Of a stretch of DNA of 64,000 nt, positions 1 to 18,427 are shown piece by piece. Location: the NCBI GenBank assembly GCA_963971225.1, contig OZ020267.1:68494718-68558717 (forward strand), in the 5' to 3' direction. The first letter of the stretch is position 1, and each line of letters begins with the position of its first letter. The DNA comes from Melieria omissa (taxonomy: Eukaryota > Arthropoda > Insecta > Diptera > Ulidiidae). The translations under genes were made by a program, and so were the position numbers. The notes beneath the pieces are model-generated. The model was not told where the DNA came from and ran no database searches. It saw only the letters and a program-made list of their open reading frames with translations.

Positions 1-5400
<5,400 letters not shown>

Positions 5401-5417
5401 GGGCTGTCGTGCCAGTC

Positions 5418-5454
5418 AAGAAGAAGAAGAAGAAGAAGAAGAAGAAGAAGAAGA
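5418..5454. repeat. (AAG)n microsatellite
   Basis: About twelve uninterrupted AAG units. The leucine-rich open frame on the opposite strand is only this repeat read as CTT. Confidence 0.95.
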
Positions 5455-5460
5455 TGTTGG

Positions 5461-5760
5461 GGGGGAGCCAATGGCATAGAAAATGGCCAGTTTTGTATGG
5501 CAGCCCCCTCAAGACTTCGAGATAGCGAGTAGGTATGTTTGGAAGACACATTCGGAAGAGAAAATAAATGGGTGTCGATCATAGATTTGATACATCTGGG
5601 GGCAACCTGGGAGCAATGGGAGCCCGTTTTATAAAAACGACCATTTTGTATGTAGTTCCCATTAAGGGTTGGAGATGGGGTATAAATATGTTTGAAAGAG
5701 TAGAGTAGTAGTCAGTAGAGAAAACTAGTGGGGTCAGTCATAGGTTTTAACCTTCTAAGA
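5461..5760. repeat. two diverged direct copies of a ~145-bp unit
   Basis: The segments at about 5461-5605 and 5611-5760 share ordered blocks: TTTTGTATG, a CCC block, a GAGAT block, TATGTTTG followed by GAAAG/GAAGAC, AGAGAAAA, a GGGTGTC/GGGGTCAG block, and TCATAG followed by TTT. They look like a degenerate tandem pair from an unidentified repeat, possibly a transposon end. No coding content is seen. Confidence 0.5.
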
Positions 5761-8700
5761 GCAACTTCTGACCGGCTGTGCAGCAATTTGTCGAATTTCC
5801 CAGCTTATTTGTGAATTTTGACCTCGATGCGACGCCAGTTAGCCCCAAAATGTTTTGGCTCATGCACTTTTTCACCAAACCGCATAAAATGAAAAGTTTC
5901 GGAGCATCGAGAACCTATGTATTATTAAGAATCTCCATACCACACTAAATCATGTCTAATGTACATAGATTATATTGTCAAAAAACATCTAAATTATTAC
6001 CACAAATATTGATAATGAAGCGCTGCTTTATTGCAGACAATTTTATTAATTTTTTATTCAACTCTAAAATGTCTAAATGTCTCTAAATTATACAAATGAT
6101 TAATGAATTTTCTTTTCTTGGTTTTTATCTTATTTGCCAAAATCTGACTGCAACATAATTAAATGTCGAAATTAGTTATTACCAGAAAAGATAAGCACAA
6201 AATTGCATAAAGTAGCGATGTGACCTTAACTTTTGCGTTTGCGTTTGCGTTTGACTCAAGTTGGTTTTCGCAGCGACGAAGCCTCGCCCTTTAGAAGAAT
6301 ATTGAAACAAAAACAATACACAAATTAAAACACAAGCTTCACCCACATTTACGGTGCGTTACGCTGCCATTAGTGTGGCTGTGGTTTGGTGTGCGAAATG
6401 AACTTTTGCGATTGTTGGAATTGCATTGAAATTGGCGCAACGCACAACGCGTAACGCAAGTCGGTGTTATGGCATTTAACGTACTCTGAGGCCATTTCCT
6501 TTAACCCACTTTAAGCTGTATTTTTTATAGTTAATTTTCTACAATTTTCTGCGTGTTTTTTTTTTTATCTGCTATCGTTGCGATTTTAATTTATTTATGC
6601 TGCGCCACAAGGCGCCTCAACTCCAGCGGAACTCATTCATGTGGTGTCTGCCTTCGGAATTCAATTTCTGTGCTATTATACCTGACGCGCTGCTGAATGA
6701 GTAGCGAAATGTGTCTCTGTATATTTGTGTGTATTAGTGAGTGAGTTGGCAGAATTGTGGCTACGATTTGAAATGCCAAATCAATACTGAGTGAGCAGAC
6801 TTCTTTATTTATTGATGGAATTGAATGAGATTTTTAATAATTCGAAGGTGTGTATGTCACCACACTTAGGGATTTTGTAGACACCAAGGTTTAAAAATTA
6901 GGAAGATTATATAGTTTGTCTTAAAATTTTACTAATTTGGAAGTTAACTATAGTAAGGACCAAAGAGTTGGAATGGTCGGAAAACGTCCGGGAGTTGTAT
7001 AGCAAGTAGATTGACCCCATTTATGAAAGCTGAAGACTCCAGCTACGTTTTAAGGATATTAATTTTAAGATAAACTTATCAGCCAAAAGTTTTTAGATTC
7101 TAAGGCTTGTCCGCTGGTTTGTTGTTCAATACATTAAAACCTAAAGTAATTAAAAATAGAATAACAAAATTAAAGTCCAACTTTTATACACACACTCGCT
7201 ATAGCCAGTTTCAGTTAAACCCGCCCAATAACATTACGAAACCGATTTTTATCGAAAGTTGTCATTATGGCAGCGTCCGCGCTTGACAAGACTACAACAG
7301 GCCTTCCCATTTTATATATTTTTATGACAAATTTATAACTTGCATTAGGCTACGTTTCGGCATTGTAAACTAAAAGTGTAAATTACAAATAAACAAAAAA
7401 CCATAAACAAAAACTCAACTGACTGCAAAGACAGCCTAACGAATGAAGTGTGTCACACATGTTGTATGGAAAAACTGGATACTATTTATGCTTTCACACA
7501 GCTGAAGCAACAGAAACGTCAAACGACTACAAACATTCGGTTGCCAGTCGAAAGGTGCGAAAAAATATGAACAAGTTTTTGAGACTAAAAAAGACAAGAC
7601 GAGCGCAGACAGCCAAAATGATGCTACAAAACTGGCTAAAGAGCACAAAATTTAATGAAAATATTCAAAGCACTAAAGCGCAGTAAACATGCCATATCAA
7701 TAAAGTGACCATAAATATTGCATAGCTTTTTTTTCAAATTTGCAGTCATTGCAATTTACAGTAACAACGACACTATTAGCATAACAAGTGCTCAAGCAGG
7801 CAGCCAAACAAGCCAACAAACCAATCAACAAATAAACAAACAAAATTGCAGAAATTTATGCGTACTGCAATAAAGTCAACATTCGGCGTACGCACTGTGA
7901 CGGCGACAACAGCCGAAAACAAACAAGCGCACGTGTAAGAAAAAATACAAAACGCATTCGCACACAACTCAACTCACAACGCTCCAACAGCACATCGTCA
8001 GCGATTGTGTGTTTATGGCGCGAACGCGCAAATTGCAGCTTACGGCGCAACTGCCACAAACGGTGGCATGCAGACGCGGCCACAACACTTCCTATTTTCA
8101 CTTTTATTTTGCGGTTGTGGCTGTTGTAGGTTTTTCTTTCGTCTATTTGATGTTTTTGCTTTTCACTAGCTGCTGCCGTTGCTGTCGCTGCCGCTGCCGG
8201 GGCCATTGCTGTTACCGTTGTCATTGCTGCTGGCCATTACCTTTGAGTTTTTGCCATAAGGTGGGCCAATTGCAGCCCGGCCAACCGACAACTGTCAACG
8301 CTTTTGGCAGCAGCCACTTTGCCTGCTGCCGCTGTTTTCTTTCCGTTGCACTTTTCTTTTTATGCAATTTGCTAACTGTGAGAATAGACAACGGAAATCT
8401 GCTATTCGAGCAACTGTTGGCAGCATTTAGCCACCCGCTTTTCGATTGCTTTCTTTCTTTCGTCTGTTGCCACTTAATTGCCTGTCAGGTTTGTGTCTTA
8501 AGTCTTTTGTTTGGTAATTAATCATTTCGCTTTATAGTGTTTATATATGTGTGTGCGCATGTGCATTGGCGCTGCTGTGCCTTAAATGCCTTTAAATGTG
8601 TCTCAATGAGTTGGCTCAAGGCGGCAGGTTTGTGTCTCAAGTCTTTTATTTTGTTTGCAATGTGCAAATGCCAGAGATTTTGGTGCAGTTGCGCAAATTG

Positions 8701-11700
8701 CGAGCGCCAACTCATAAGGCTAATTAAAACGGCAACAGACGAGAAACGAGGCGAGAAAGCGGCCGAGCGGGGGATGCGAGGCGCTTCGCAACATCGCATA
8801 AAAGTTGCGTAAAATCAACAATACGCACTTAATTGGCACATTTTTCGCTTTTCACGCATTGTAAATCTTTCTGCCCGTAGCAGATTGAATGAATGCGCTG
8901 AATGAACGTGTGTAACATGCAGCAAAAAGCAGCAACAACGATTGCTGGCATCAACTACTTTACAGACTCATAAAAAAAAAAAACAAACTAACAAACATGT
9001 AAATGAAACAACAAACGAACACTCCAAGTGTATAACGGCAATAAAGTAAACAACAAAAACAACTGAAGCAACAACACCAACAACACCAGCAGTAGCAGCA
9101 ACAACATTGACAAGAGAAAAAATTGCATGTAAAATACAGCAAGGAATTGCAAATGAAGGAGATGTTGGCACAATGCGCGCTGTTGTTGTTGCTGCACTTG
9201 ATATTAGGACTGTTGTTTCTATTGTTGTTGTTGTTTTTGTTAAGATGCTATAGTTTTTTGTGTTACTGTTGTGTTGTTCGTATTGTTTTTGATAGTATCG
9301 CTGAGCAAGTGGTTATGAGAGTACATGGTGTTTGTTGTTGTTAATTGCATAGTTGTTGCTATCGATGTAATTTGGTTTTTCTGTTCTTTGCGTGTTTCTT
9401 ACAATTTCTATGTCGAAAGTTATTGTTTGGGGCTCTGTAGCTGTCGGTTGTCCAACATTTTCATTGTATTTGTTGTTGTGTTTTTTGGTTGCAGATAAAT
9501 TCGATTTGCTTTTGTTTCACATTGTTGCTGAAAACTGTTGTTGGTATATGTTGCCAAAGTTGGGATAGTAATGTTATAATTTTTGTTGTTGTATTTAGTG
9601 GTTTTGCTTCCAGCCGCTGCTGATATTCCTTAAGTTGATTTTATTCATTTCATTTCGATCTTTTCCTTCGATCGTTGCTTCCAATGATTACTTAGGATCG
9701 TTGTCAGTCAGGTGTGAGTGTCATGGTTACAAAGTCAGAGGTTTCTCAGCATGGAATCTTGGCAAACTAATATGAAAAAGTCAAAAATTTTTCTAAAGCA
9801 ACTACCTAAACAATAAATGAAAATCTGTTAAGTGGAAAATTGCCTATGAAAAAGTTGACAATCGAAATCGGCATAAAGCATAATACATATGAAAATCTCT
9901 CTAAAATTGGAAGGTAGAGTCTTAAAAACCGGAAAATCAATGCTATCTATGTGTGGCAATCAAGAAATAGTGATCGTCAGTTTTGTGTGAATTCAAACTC
10001 TTCAAAAGTTGTACTGTTGTTATTACAGTGGAAATTTCTGAGGATTTTTTCCTTCCATTTTATTATGTTTTTGTGTGTAGTTGTTGTTGTTGTGTTGCTG
10101 ATCTAGTTTTTATTGTGCTTTTCAAACGCGTTAATTGCAGCTTTCACACTTTCTGCCTCTAACAGCCGCCGCTCGCTGGTCTCTGTGCATGTATTTGTTG
10201 TTGTTGTGATTGCAACATCAGGTCAATTTAATTTACTACCGCACTCATTACACCGACGCTATTCAACGCTTAAGGGATCGTTCGCTTGCTCCGTTTATCT
10301 TATTTAGGTAAACTGCATCGCAAATCGGGGCCTAAGAGGTCCACATTGCAGTGCGTAACCACTTACGCACATATCGCGCATTGCTGCACGTAGCAATCAA
10401 TCTCAATGCGAGCGTTTCGATCATTTGCAGTTTAGTTGGCTGCTGAAATTTAAATATACTACGTCGTCGTGGTTGTTGTTTGGGTTGTAATATGCATTGC
10501 CGGCACAACTGCAATGTGCCAGTTTGCCGATTGCAATAGCAACAACAACAACCATCAGCGTCGCGTCGTGACTTTTGCGCGGCAAGTCGGCTGTTGTAAC
10601 GTGAACCAGTTTGGCCAAAATGCACCAATACAAATATCAACAACAACAACATGGCAAAAAGAACGTCTCGAAATTTTCGCTTTTGCAACGAGGTGAACTA
10701 CTTTGTTTTCTTTGCGTCTTATGCATTCGTTCTATGTGCTTCGACGCGTTGAATTTGCAACTGAACTTTAGCTTTGATCCTCCAGCCACTTGCAGTTACC
10801 TGTTGGTTCGTTCGTTGGCTTGTTGCTTTGTTGTCTGCGTCATGTGTTTGTCTGTGTGTGTGTGTGTGTCTGTGCTTGCGCAAATGTCAAACGAAAGGGA
10901 GAGTTAAAGTGCAACAGCGAAAACGTGCAGCATCGTGCCATGACAACAACAACAACACAACTGTGAATTGAAGGCAAAATTGCAAAAATACTTGAAATTC
11001 GTTCGTTGCACAATTGGCGCTTCTTGGTGTTGTTGTTGTTGCTGTTCGAGCGCATTTATTTTGGAGTTACAACATTTAAAAGTATCGTCAGCATCTGTAG
11101 TTTTCAGCATCTTCAATTGCATCTTGCAAGCAACACAACGCCACTTAAAGCCATAACCGCATTCTGAGGATGCAGCCAAAATGCATTTTTTTGGCATTCC
11201 GCCTTTTCGCTTTCGGAATAGCAGCGACATACATACTTGGCAATTCGGCTATGTATCAATGAATGCGGCCGAATGTTGTCTGGTTTGCGCTTTCCAAAAT
11301 TTCCTAAAACGCTCACAACATTTCTACAACAAATAAATAAATCGGAAAATGGCAGACGCTGTTGGAGAGAATTCGATGTTTGAACTCCTAATATGGGAAA
11401 CGATTGGATTAGTGTTGAATTGAATGCCTTCCGATTTGTCTGCGCATTTATGCATTACAAATATACAAATAAATTTGTGTTAGTTGTTTGATTAAAAAAC
11501 AATGAACCATTACTCTATTCTTGCCGCACAACTTGATTTTTTCTTCACATCAAAGAAGAACAATCAAAAGACTTAAGCTACAAACTGCACTCATTAATAA
11601 TGCCAAATATCAACTCGTGCCAGCAATTTTCACACTAAGAATGGTTCATTTAGGCATGAACCAGGTTTCTTAGGTCTCGGAACCTGTCTTTAAAATATTA

Positions 11701-12103
11701 TGTTTTTCTTAGAACTACTGAAGCTTTAGAACTAAATATTATCTTCTCATATTTTAGGAAAACATTATTTTAATATTTTCATAAGGCTATTTCTTATATT
11801 TAGTTTTGAATACTTTTATTGGGCTATTTCTTATATTTTCCCAAATACACCAAACTTTTAAGGAGATATCAAAGTGCACCGTGAACTCGCTACTCGCCTC
11901 ATTAACCTCTCGGACTCGGACTCTGACTCGGACCATTTAGCACTAACCGAGAATAGTGGTAACCAAACTGCGCCCACAACTCACCACTGTAAACAACTAA
12001 TTTTATATTTAATTTTTTTAATTTTTAATTTGTTTTGCCTGAAGAAAACTTTTACGGCAGCCTATAACCTGGTGGCAGGTTGTTATGACCAGTTAAGTTT
12101 TCA
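5761..12103. other. gene-free intergenic stretch
   Basis: Over 6 kb with no gene I can support. Open frames up to 170 codons (8009-8521) come from GTT/GCT/GCC triplet runs typical of Drosophilid-like noncoding DNA and have no domain. Simple repeats include (GT)n at about 10853-10869 and many CAA/GTT tracts. It may hold regulatory DNA of Gld or Syt4, but the sequence does not show which. Confidence 0.5.
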
Positions 12104-12111
12104 TGCTTTAC

Positions 12112-12751
12112 CATGGGATTAGCCAGGAATTTTTTTAGGTCTTTTTTCGAGGACAATTTCTCAAAAATCAATGAAAAAACGAGGACATTTTTTTGAAAAA
12201 AAAAGTAGGACATATTTATTGACAAGAATATTGAGAGATACTTTAAAAGTATCATTTTTTGGTTTCTCAAAATAGAGAAACATCGTTAGTACATGAAATG
12301 AATCAAATTGATTTTATAAATTTTTACCATTGATTTTGCGTTTTATAAAACCAATTTTCTGGGATTTTCAGCAAATTTCCTGAGGACTTCATCTTCTATT
12401 TCGGATTTTCTTTCCTTTACCATTTTCTGATGCACACTGAGCATGCTCGTGTAATATTTCTAGATGTTAGAGAAATCTCATTGAAAAGTCCTCGTTTTTC
12501 TGCAATTTTGCGAATTGTCCTAATTTTTTATAAAAATTTTCATTGATACTCCTTTTTTTCCGCTTTTTTCCCAAATTGTCCTCGTTTTTTACGAGAATAC
12601 TCTTTGAAAAGTCCTCGTTGTTTCAGCATTTTCTCCAAATGTCCTCGAGGACAAAGATTAATTTTTTCTTAAAAAACGCAGAATTTTTCGAGGACATTTG
12701 GCTTCGGTTGGGGCATTTGCCCCTACCTGCCCCTACCTGGCTACGCCCATG
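12112..12751. mobile_element. hAT-type non-autonomous element, 640 bp
   Basis: The element is bounded by inverted termini: the left end reads CATGGGATTAGCCAGG and the right end, on the other strand, CATGGGCGTAGCCAGG. It is flanked on both sides by the identical 8-bp sequence TGCTTTAC (12104-12111 and 12752-12759). An 8-bp duplication and short termini are the hAT pattern. The interior is AT-rich and holds repeated GTCCTCG motifs, mostly as CGAGGAC in the left half and GTCCTCG in the right half, so the whole element can fold back on itself. No transposase frame is present. The family name is inferred from the duplication length only. Confidence 0.8.
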
Positions 12752-12759
12752 TGCTTTAC

Positions 12760-13950
12760 TATAAATATGTTCTGCTGTTTTAATAATTTTGTAGTATTGA
12801 GTCTTACTGCACCATTTTATATAACCCATCCTCAGTAACATGACAACTATACATTTTTCGAATAACAGAAATTGCCGCACATTCAACAACTTAAAAAAAT
12901 CGACTTGATAATTTTGCCACCGCAAAGTGAAAGCAAAGAATTCACACGTTCGAACTTATGCAAATGTCTACTACATGTTTTGTAGAAAAACAAAAACTGT
13001 AGATCGATAGATACATCTAAATTCAGAGATAATCGGCAATTATTCAGCCTCAAAATCACCGCAAACTGCCTGCAACAACAACAATAACAACTTGATGCTT
13101 GATTATGCACAACTTAATTGAATTTATGGCCAACAACGCTGACCACTACAACAGCAGCCGCCAACCGTCAGCAGAAGCGCACACAGTCGTATTGATTTCT
13201 CCCTTTAAGCGATAAACTCGACATTTTAACACAAAACAGGCAGCAATTGCAGAAATTGCAGCTTGTTGACTCTATTGTAGTAGTTTTTGTTTTTGTGTGT
13301 GAATATTTATTTTTCTTTGGTTTTGGTAAATGCCGCCTTCACGCTTTTCGTGCAATTGTGGCAAAAGTGAATTTAATAAAAAAAAAAAAACAGCAAATTG
13401 TTGCACAAAAAATATCAAACTGATTGTTAATATTTTTTTTGTTGCTGTATTAAATTGTGTAAAAATGTGTTTAAGGGTTTGCTGCCTGTCAATGGAAGTT
13501 GTCTAAATATTTGTGGCGTTATTTATGATGTGCTGTCAGCAAAAAAGTTGTCGCTTGTTGTTATTCGCAGAATTGCTGACGGCCACTTCGTGACGCTGCC
13601 GTGTGAATTCATCTCGTAGGCTGCAGGCGGCTTTAATGCGCAAACGTGTTGCAAAGAAAAAAAAATTGGTAAGGGAATTTTTTGTTTTGCCAATGACAGT
13701 GCAAAAATGTTTGATGACGATTTTAGTTGCATTATTTATGACGAATTTTAGGATTTTTCCAATAGTTCAATTTGCGTTGGATGGAATATCCCGCACGTTG
13801 TATGTGTGCATGTACAATTTAATTTGCTTAATTATAGTTGATTGGCAACTTGATGCCTTGCAAATATGCAGAATATAAAATATCTCTTTCCGGCGTTGAG
13901 CTGATTTGATTGTCACCGTGACTAAAGCATCCGTTGTCTATTGACATTCT
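12760..13950. other. noncoding stretch
   Basis: AT-rich DNA with poly-A/T runs and no recognisable gene. The 91-codon frame at 13603-13878 shows no domain and poor codon use, so it is not called. Confidence 0.45.
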
Positions 13951-13952
13951 TA

Positions 13953-14207
13953 CCAGGTAAATCAGTATGAAGTTAGCCTTTTTTTTGCGAAAATAAAACA
14001 CTAATTTTTAATGGGAAAGTAAAAAACATTTTATTCAAAGTATTGGCCATTGCTAGCCACACATCTTGTCCATCTTTTAGGCAATTTGTGGACACTGCGC
14101 CAATAGAATTGTTTGTCTTCTGAAGCAAACCAATCAGACACCCAATTTTCGACTTCCTCGTAGGAATCGAAGTGCTGCTCAGCCAATGCGTGTCCCATCG
14201 ATGAAAA
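13953..14207 (-). pseudogene. mariner transposase C-terminal fragment with 3' terminal repeat
   Basis: The minus strand from 14207 to the TAA at 14033-14031 reads an uninterrupted mariner transposase C-terminus. Key pieces are DYLFSSMGHALAEQ (the last catalytic Asp region), VENWVSDWFASEDKQFYWR, and KLPKRWTRCVASNGQYFE before the stop. At 13953 a sequence starting CCAGGTAAATCAGTATGAA directly follows a TA dinucleotide, matching the look of a mariner 3' inverted repeat. Everything upstream in the transposase is missing, so this is a 5'-truncated, dead copy. The neighbouring DNA at 14210 is a LINE relic, which suggests later rearrangement or nesting. Confidence 0.8.
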
Positions 14208-14269
14208 CAAATAGTCGAATAGTCGACGAATTAGTCGCCTAGGACTAAACAGTACGGAACTACGTCGGT

Positions 14270-14800
14270 CAAAATGGCCAACAGAGGAGTATTCAGAAAA
14301 CTCCTCATGCTAACGAAGGAGTACCTGCGTATTGGACACCTGACTGTTTAATAGGGTAACATCTCCATTAAATGGAAATTTTTTCTGCGGATGTCTGCAG
14401 AAAATGCCATTCAGACTCAGAAACTTTTATACATGTTCTCTGTGATTCAGCAGAATAATATTTCTCCAGTTTGAAGCATGCGAAAAGACTGAGACTGCAA
14501 TCCAACGACTTTTGTCGATGGTGCTTCTCCGAGGAAAAGACCGTTCTCAATAATTTTTAATCTGTCAATGTCGCTCATTAGCCAGAAGGAGATATAACTT
14601 CTCGGCTAAGCTTTCTTTATTAGTCCAACCGAAGTATCGCCTTTGAATATCAGACATATAGCCAGGTTCATATTGGAATCCTCTCGGTTCTCGGCGCTGT
14701 AAGCGGAAGTTGCGCCATCCACAATGAGCCACAATTAGTGCTTAAGTGAGCTTTTCACAGCGAAGCCTGCCACTCCAACCTAACCTAACCTAACTTAATC
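14270..14800 (+). pseudogene. LINE ORF2 3' relic with TAACC tail
   Basis: Plus-strand decayed frames contain LRIGHLT and then EIFSADVCRKCHSDSETF followed by IHVLCDSAE. This is the Cys-Cys-His-Cys motif found at the C-terminus of I/LOA-type LINE ORF2 proteins; the open LOA-like copy at 41063 has the equivalent CRSCH...SHLLCNCPA. Stops and frameshifts break it. The relic ends in ACCTAACCTAACCTAACTT at about 14778-14796, the same kind of pentamer tail seen on the LINE ending at 40939. Confidence 0.65.
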
Positions 14801-15659
14801 TAATCTAGGGGGCGAAATGCTTTACCTCGGAGAAGATCTGCAACTCGGGGAGTGTTATAATTAATCGAAAGCCGCAACTGAGACGTTTACAACAAGGCTT
14901 GCAACACTAGTTGTGTTGCTTACTTAATGGCCTCAAACAAAAACAAAAACAATAATAATCCTCCCTTCTTCTCTCCTCTGAGCAGAGCTGAAACAGTTTA
15001 CCGTCTGATAAGCCAAACTATTAAATTTCCATTAAAATTGTTTACAAAGAAACTGAAAAATTGTGCAGTAAGATTGACTTTTAAAATGAGCTTTGACATT
15101 ACTTTTGGGGCAATTAGTTAGCTTGCGTTGTCTTGTGTATGTTACGAAATATTTTCAAAGATAAGCAGCCATTGTTAAGTATGTCCCTTGAGTTTGTTTA
15201 AGTTATGCAAAATATTTTTGCATTTTTCTTTATGCAAACAATAACTTATATACAATTTTTCAAGTCGTTTTGTTTCAACTGTGTGTGTTGTGTTGTGGTT
15301 TGCTTTTGTTGCTGTTGTCATTACTGTATCTGCGTCTGTGGTTGTTCAAAAGTTCATTACTTTGCCATTACTTGAGTGATTGTTGTTTATGACTTTTAGA
15401 AGGTTGATCTTTATTGCTGATTTTACAGTCATTTATTTGGCTGATTTTTTGTTTAAGCTAATGTGGCGATGAGTTGGCTTCTTTCTTTTTTGTATACTAC
15501 ATACTGCATACATACACTATATACAGTTACATAAGAAAATTTGATGCCGAAAGGAAGAATAATGAATTACATGCTCGTGGGTAGGCAAATTGAAGATAAA
15601 TTGAGACTATTGTGAAACCACAGAAAGGCTGAACCTCAGGCACCCGGTCTCAGCCGGGC

Positions 15660-15712
15660 AAACCGAGGTTTTACTAAACCGTTATATGAAAGGTTTAGTA
15701 AAACCTCGGTTT
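15660..15712. repeat. perfect 21-bp inverted repeat, 11-nt loop
   Basis: The left arm is 15660-15680 (starts AAACCGAGGTTTTACT) and the right arm 15692-15712 is its exact reverse complement. Transcribed on either strand it would form a strong stem-loop. It may be a miniature transposon remnant or a structured RNA; no flanking duplication is obvious. Confidence 0.8.
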
Positions 15713-16124
15713 TTCATCGATTTCTACTAAGAGCGGTGTAGTCCTGCACCTCGTTACAGCTTCGACAGATGTTGCCAATACTGCAATGATCAGTGATAAC
15801 CGCACAAAATCAACTTGCAGCGTGCTTCTACTAAAATGTATCAAACATTTGCTATGCCTCGAGCATAGTTCTGGCACAACAATTTGAAGCTACCCCGACT
15901 ATGTTGGCAGCTTACGTAAATTGTTCTATTAATTTGAATTTGACCGAATTTTGTATGCATCATCAATATGGATAAAATCTTTTGCGCTTTCTCTGAGATA
16001 ATTTTTTAATTTTTTTAAATTTTATGCATAAGCCAAACAAAAAAATGAATAAAAAAATACCCCAAATAAAATTGTATAAATGATAAACAAACAAGTTGAA
16101 TTAATGAAACGCCAAAAACTCGTT

Positions 16125-16240
16125 TCCAGCCATGCCTCGAAAGTTCAGCTTATTCAAATGCCGCCGGAGGGCAAACGCTCGTACGGAATGCTGCCGGCTC
16201 GCAGCACTCGTCGTCATTATTCCAGTTGTGTTGATTTTGA
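16125..16240 (+). other. coding-like GC-rich island, possible unassigned exon
   Basis: After an AG at 16129-16130 (context CTCGTTTCCAG) about 105 bp are GC-rich within AT-rich surroundings. One frame reads VQLIQMPPEGKRSYGMLPAR and continues STRRHYS with G/C-ending codons. A second frame, from the ATG at 16132, gives a 73-codon peptide with a hydrophobic tail. I do not recognise either product, and no partner exon was found. It could be an exon of an unknown gene or chance. Confidence 0.2.
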
Positions 16241-17244
16241 TTGCTCTTCAATTTGATTGCTGTGAATTTTTATTTACTTTGGTGTTAGTTTTTTTATTTT
16301 GTACTTTCACATTTCTTCTCATTACATGCACGCTTTCTTATTGCAATTTTTAAGTTGATTTTTTTTATTGATAATTTCAATCGATCAAAATGCTGAAAAT
16401 GGGAACAGTTGTCGGGCGCATGACGCAAATTGAAGCTGGCACGTTTTTTTGTGTTGAATTGTTACAGTTGGGAATTTTTGATTTTTGTTCACGTTTTTAA
16501 CGAGTACTTTGACCTCAGATTACGTTGGCAAAAAGCAACGATGGCACACAAACAAACAATTATTATATTTAATGCCGGGCAGTTGTTAAAGTTAACGTTT
16601 TTTATTTGAATGTTTTGTAATATGATGTGGAATGCACTAAATATTGAGCGTAAAAACGTAAAAATGATTTGATTTTGACTTAAAATTGCTTGTGGCACTT
16701 AATTCTACTTGTAGGCCCTGTGTCATCCTGTCAGGTATCGATGAATTGGTGACAAATTAAAGTTGCGAGCCACTTCAGCGTTGCGTTCTTGACTGCACGT
16801 AGACCAGCTCTCAATGAAGAGAGCTGAAATTGGGTTACGAGCGCGAAATGAATAAATTTAATAAATTTTGCTATAAATTTCGTTTCATTAAATTCTGTTC
16901 ATTTCGACGGTGAAAAACAAAGAATTGAAAATGTAGTTTTGTTAATTAAAACATTGGTAGAAGTGTGAGGACAAATATTTACATTGATTATACGAAATGA
17001 AGAGAAAGATATAAGACAACAAATGAAAACGGCATTTGTTCTCCAATGACGTCAAAAGCAGCTACAAAGATGTGGATACAACACTTTCTAGGCCGCTGAG
17101 CAGCTCTGCTGGAATGCTGACTCTGCGCACTGGGATCAAGATTTTTGAGGGACCTGGTTAGAGTAACAAAAGTTGAAACTTTGAACCTCGAAATGAACTT
17201 GTGTACCTCTAAAATATACTGCAGGTGATCTCCAATTTTCAACA

Positions 17245-17330
17245 CGAAGGGATTCGCAATGAGCCATTTGATCCACCGAGTGGAAGTATGGTTTTACTGC
17301 TCACCTTCTTCCATACTTAAAATAATTGAT
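17245..17330 (+). mobile_element. LINE 3'-end relic
   Basis: The sequence GGGATTCGCAATGAGCCA, followed by CCGAGTGGAAGT, is shared in order with 52857-52950, where the unit ends in CCTACCTAACCTAA. Two dispersed copies with this layout are best explained as 3' ends of one LINE family. Strongly diverged. Confidence 0.5.
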
Positions 17331-18427
17331 TGAATAAAAACTAACACTTTGAAGCTAATCTTTTGAAAAGCAGTAACACAGTTTACATCTTTTTAATTTG
17401 ATTTTACTAAACAAAATTTATTTTTTCATATATTTTTTTATTTTGATTTTAAAGATCAAAACTTATGCATTGAAAATGAAGAAAAACATGCAAAAATTAA
17501 TTGTCAATGTCAAAAGACGCTAAAGAATGGAATAGAAATTGAACAACGATTGAACCAAACAGCATGAAGTATCTGCACCCAAAGAACCTTCAATATTTCA
17601 AAATGCCGTCATGCACAAACAGATAAAAGTCCAAGCAAGAGCAGTTTGAACTAACTTCTGCGCTATGTTGACAATCAAAGCAAATTCTGTGAGTAATTCT
17701 GTGTCTAAGTGCATTACAATCAAAATTAAATGCTGATTTCAAGTTCCGCTTCAGTTGGCTTTTTTAGCGGTTGTCGTTTCAGTTGAGGTTGTTTAACTGC
17801 ATCCAAACTATGGCTTCGACATTTCGGCCACACATCGTCACTCATTTTTACAGCAAATTTTTTACACAAATCTAAATTGTTGCACCGTCAGGCCTATGCG
17901 ATGTTAATTACCGGTTATAGGGTATGAAATTCGTGCAATCGATAAGTAGATCAACGTGCTTACAAGCGAAAAATTGCAACAACAAAAACATGATATGAAA
18001 ATGTATACGAATACGAGCCGTTATTAGTGTTGTTGTACATTATGCAAAAGATACATTTTAATTGACTTTCGAGATACAAACTCAACCGCTGTGCAACTGG
18101 ATTGCATTGCACATAGTTGGTAGATATTCAATTTATGTAGTACATGAAATGAAAATGAAATTTTCGTTAAAGACAAAATGCAATCGAAAAAGTGTTAAGT
18201 GTAAAGAAAAACAGTATTTAAGATCCGCTTTGAGCAAAGCCCAAGAAAGACAAAGAAAACGGCAGGAAACTAACTAGTGAAATGATTTTCTTAAATGACT
18301 AAACAATAAAGTATTTTGATGAGTAGGATAGATGGATTAGACATTATTTGGAGACTTTTGTTACTAAAGTCTAAGTATGTGACCCAAATAATCCAACTAA
18401 GGATCCTGTTCATACAAAAACCCCTTC

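Noticed and set aside
8009..8521. 170-codon open frame
   Set aside because: Made of GTT/GCT/GCC triplet runs that read as Cys/Leu/Val/Phe; no domain, and similar runs occur all over the intergenic DNA.
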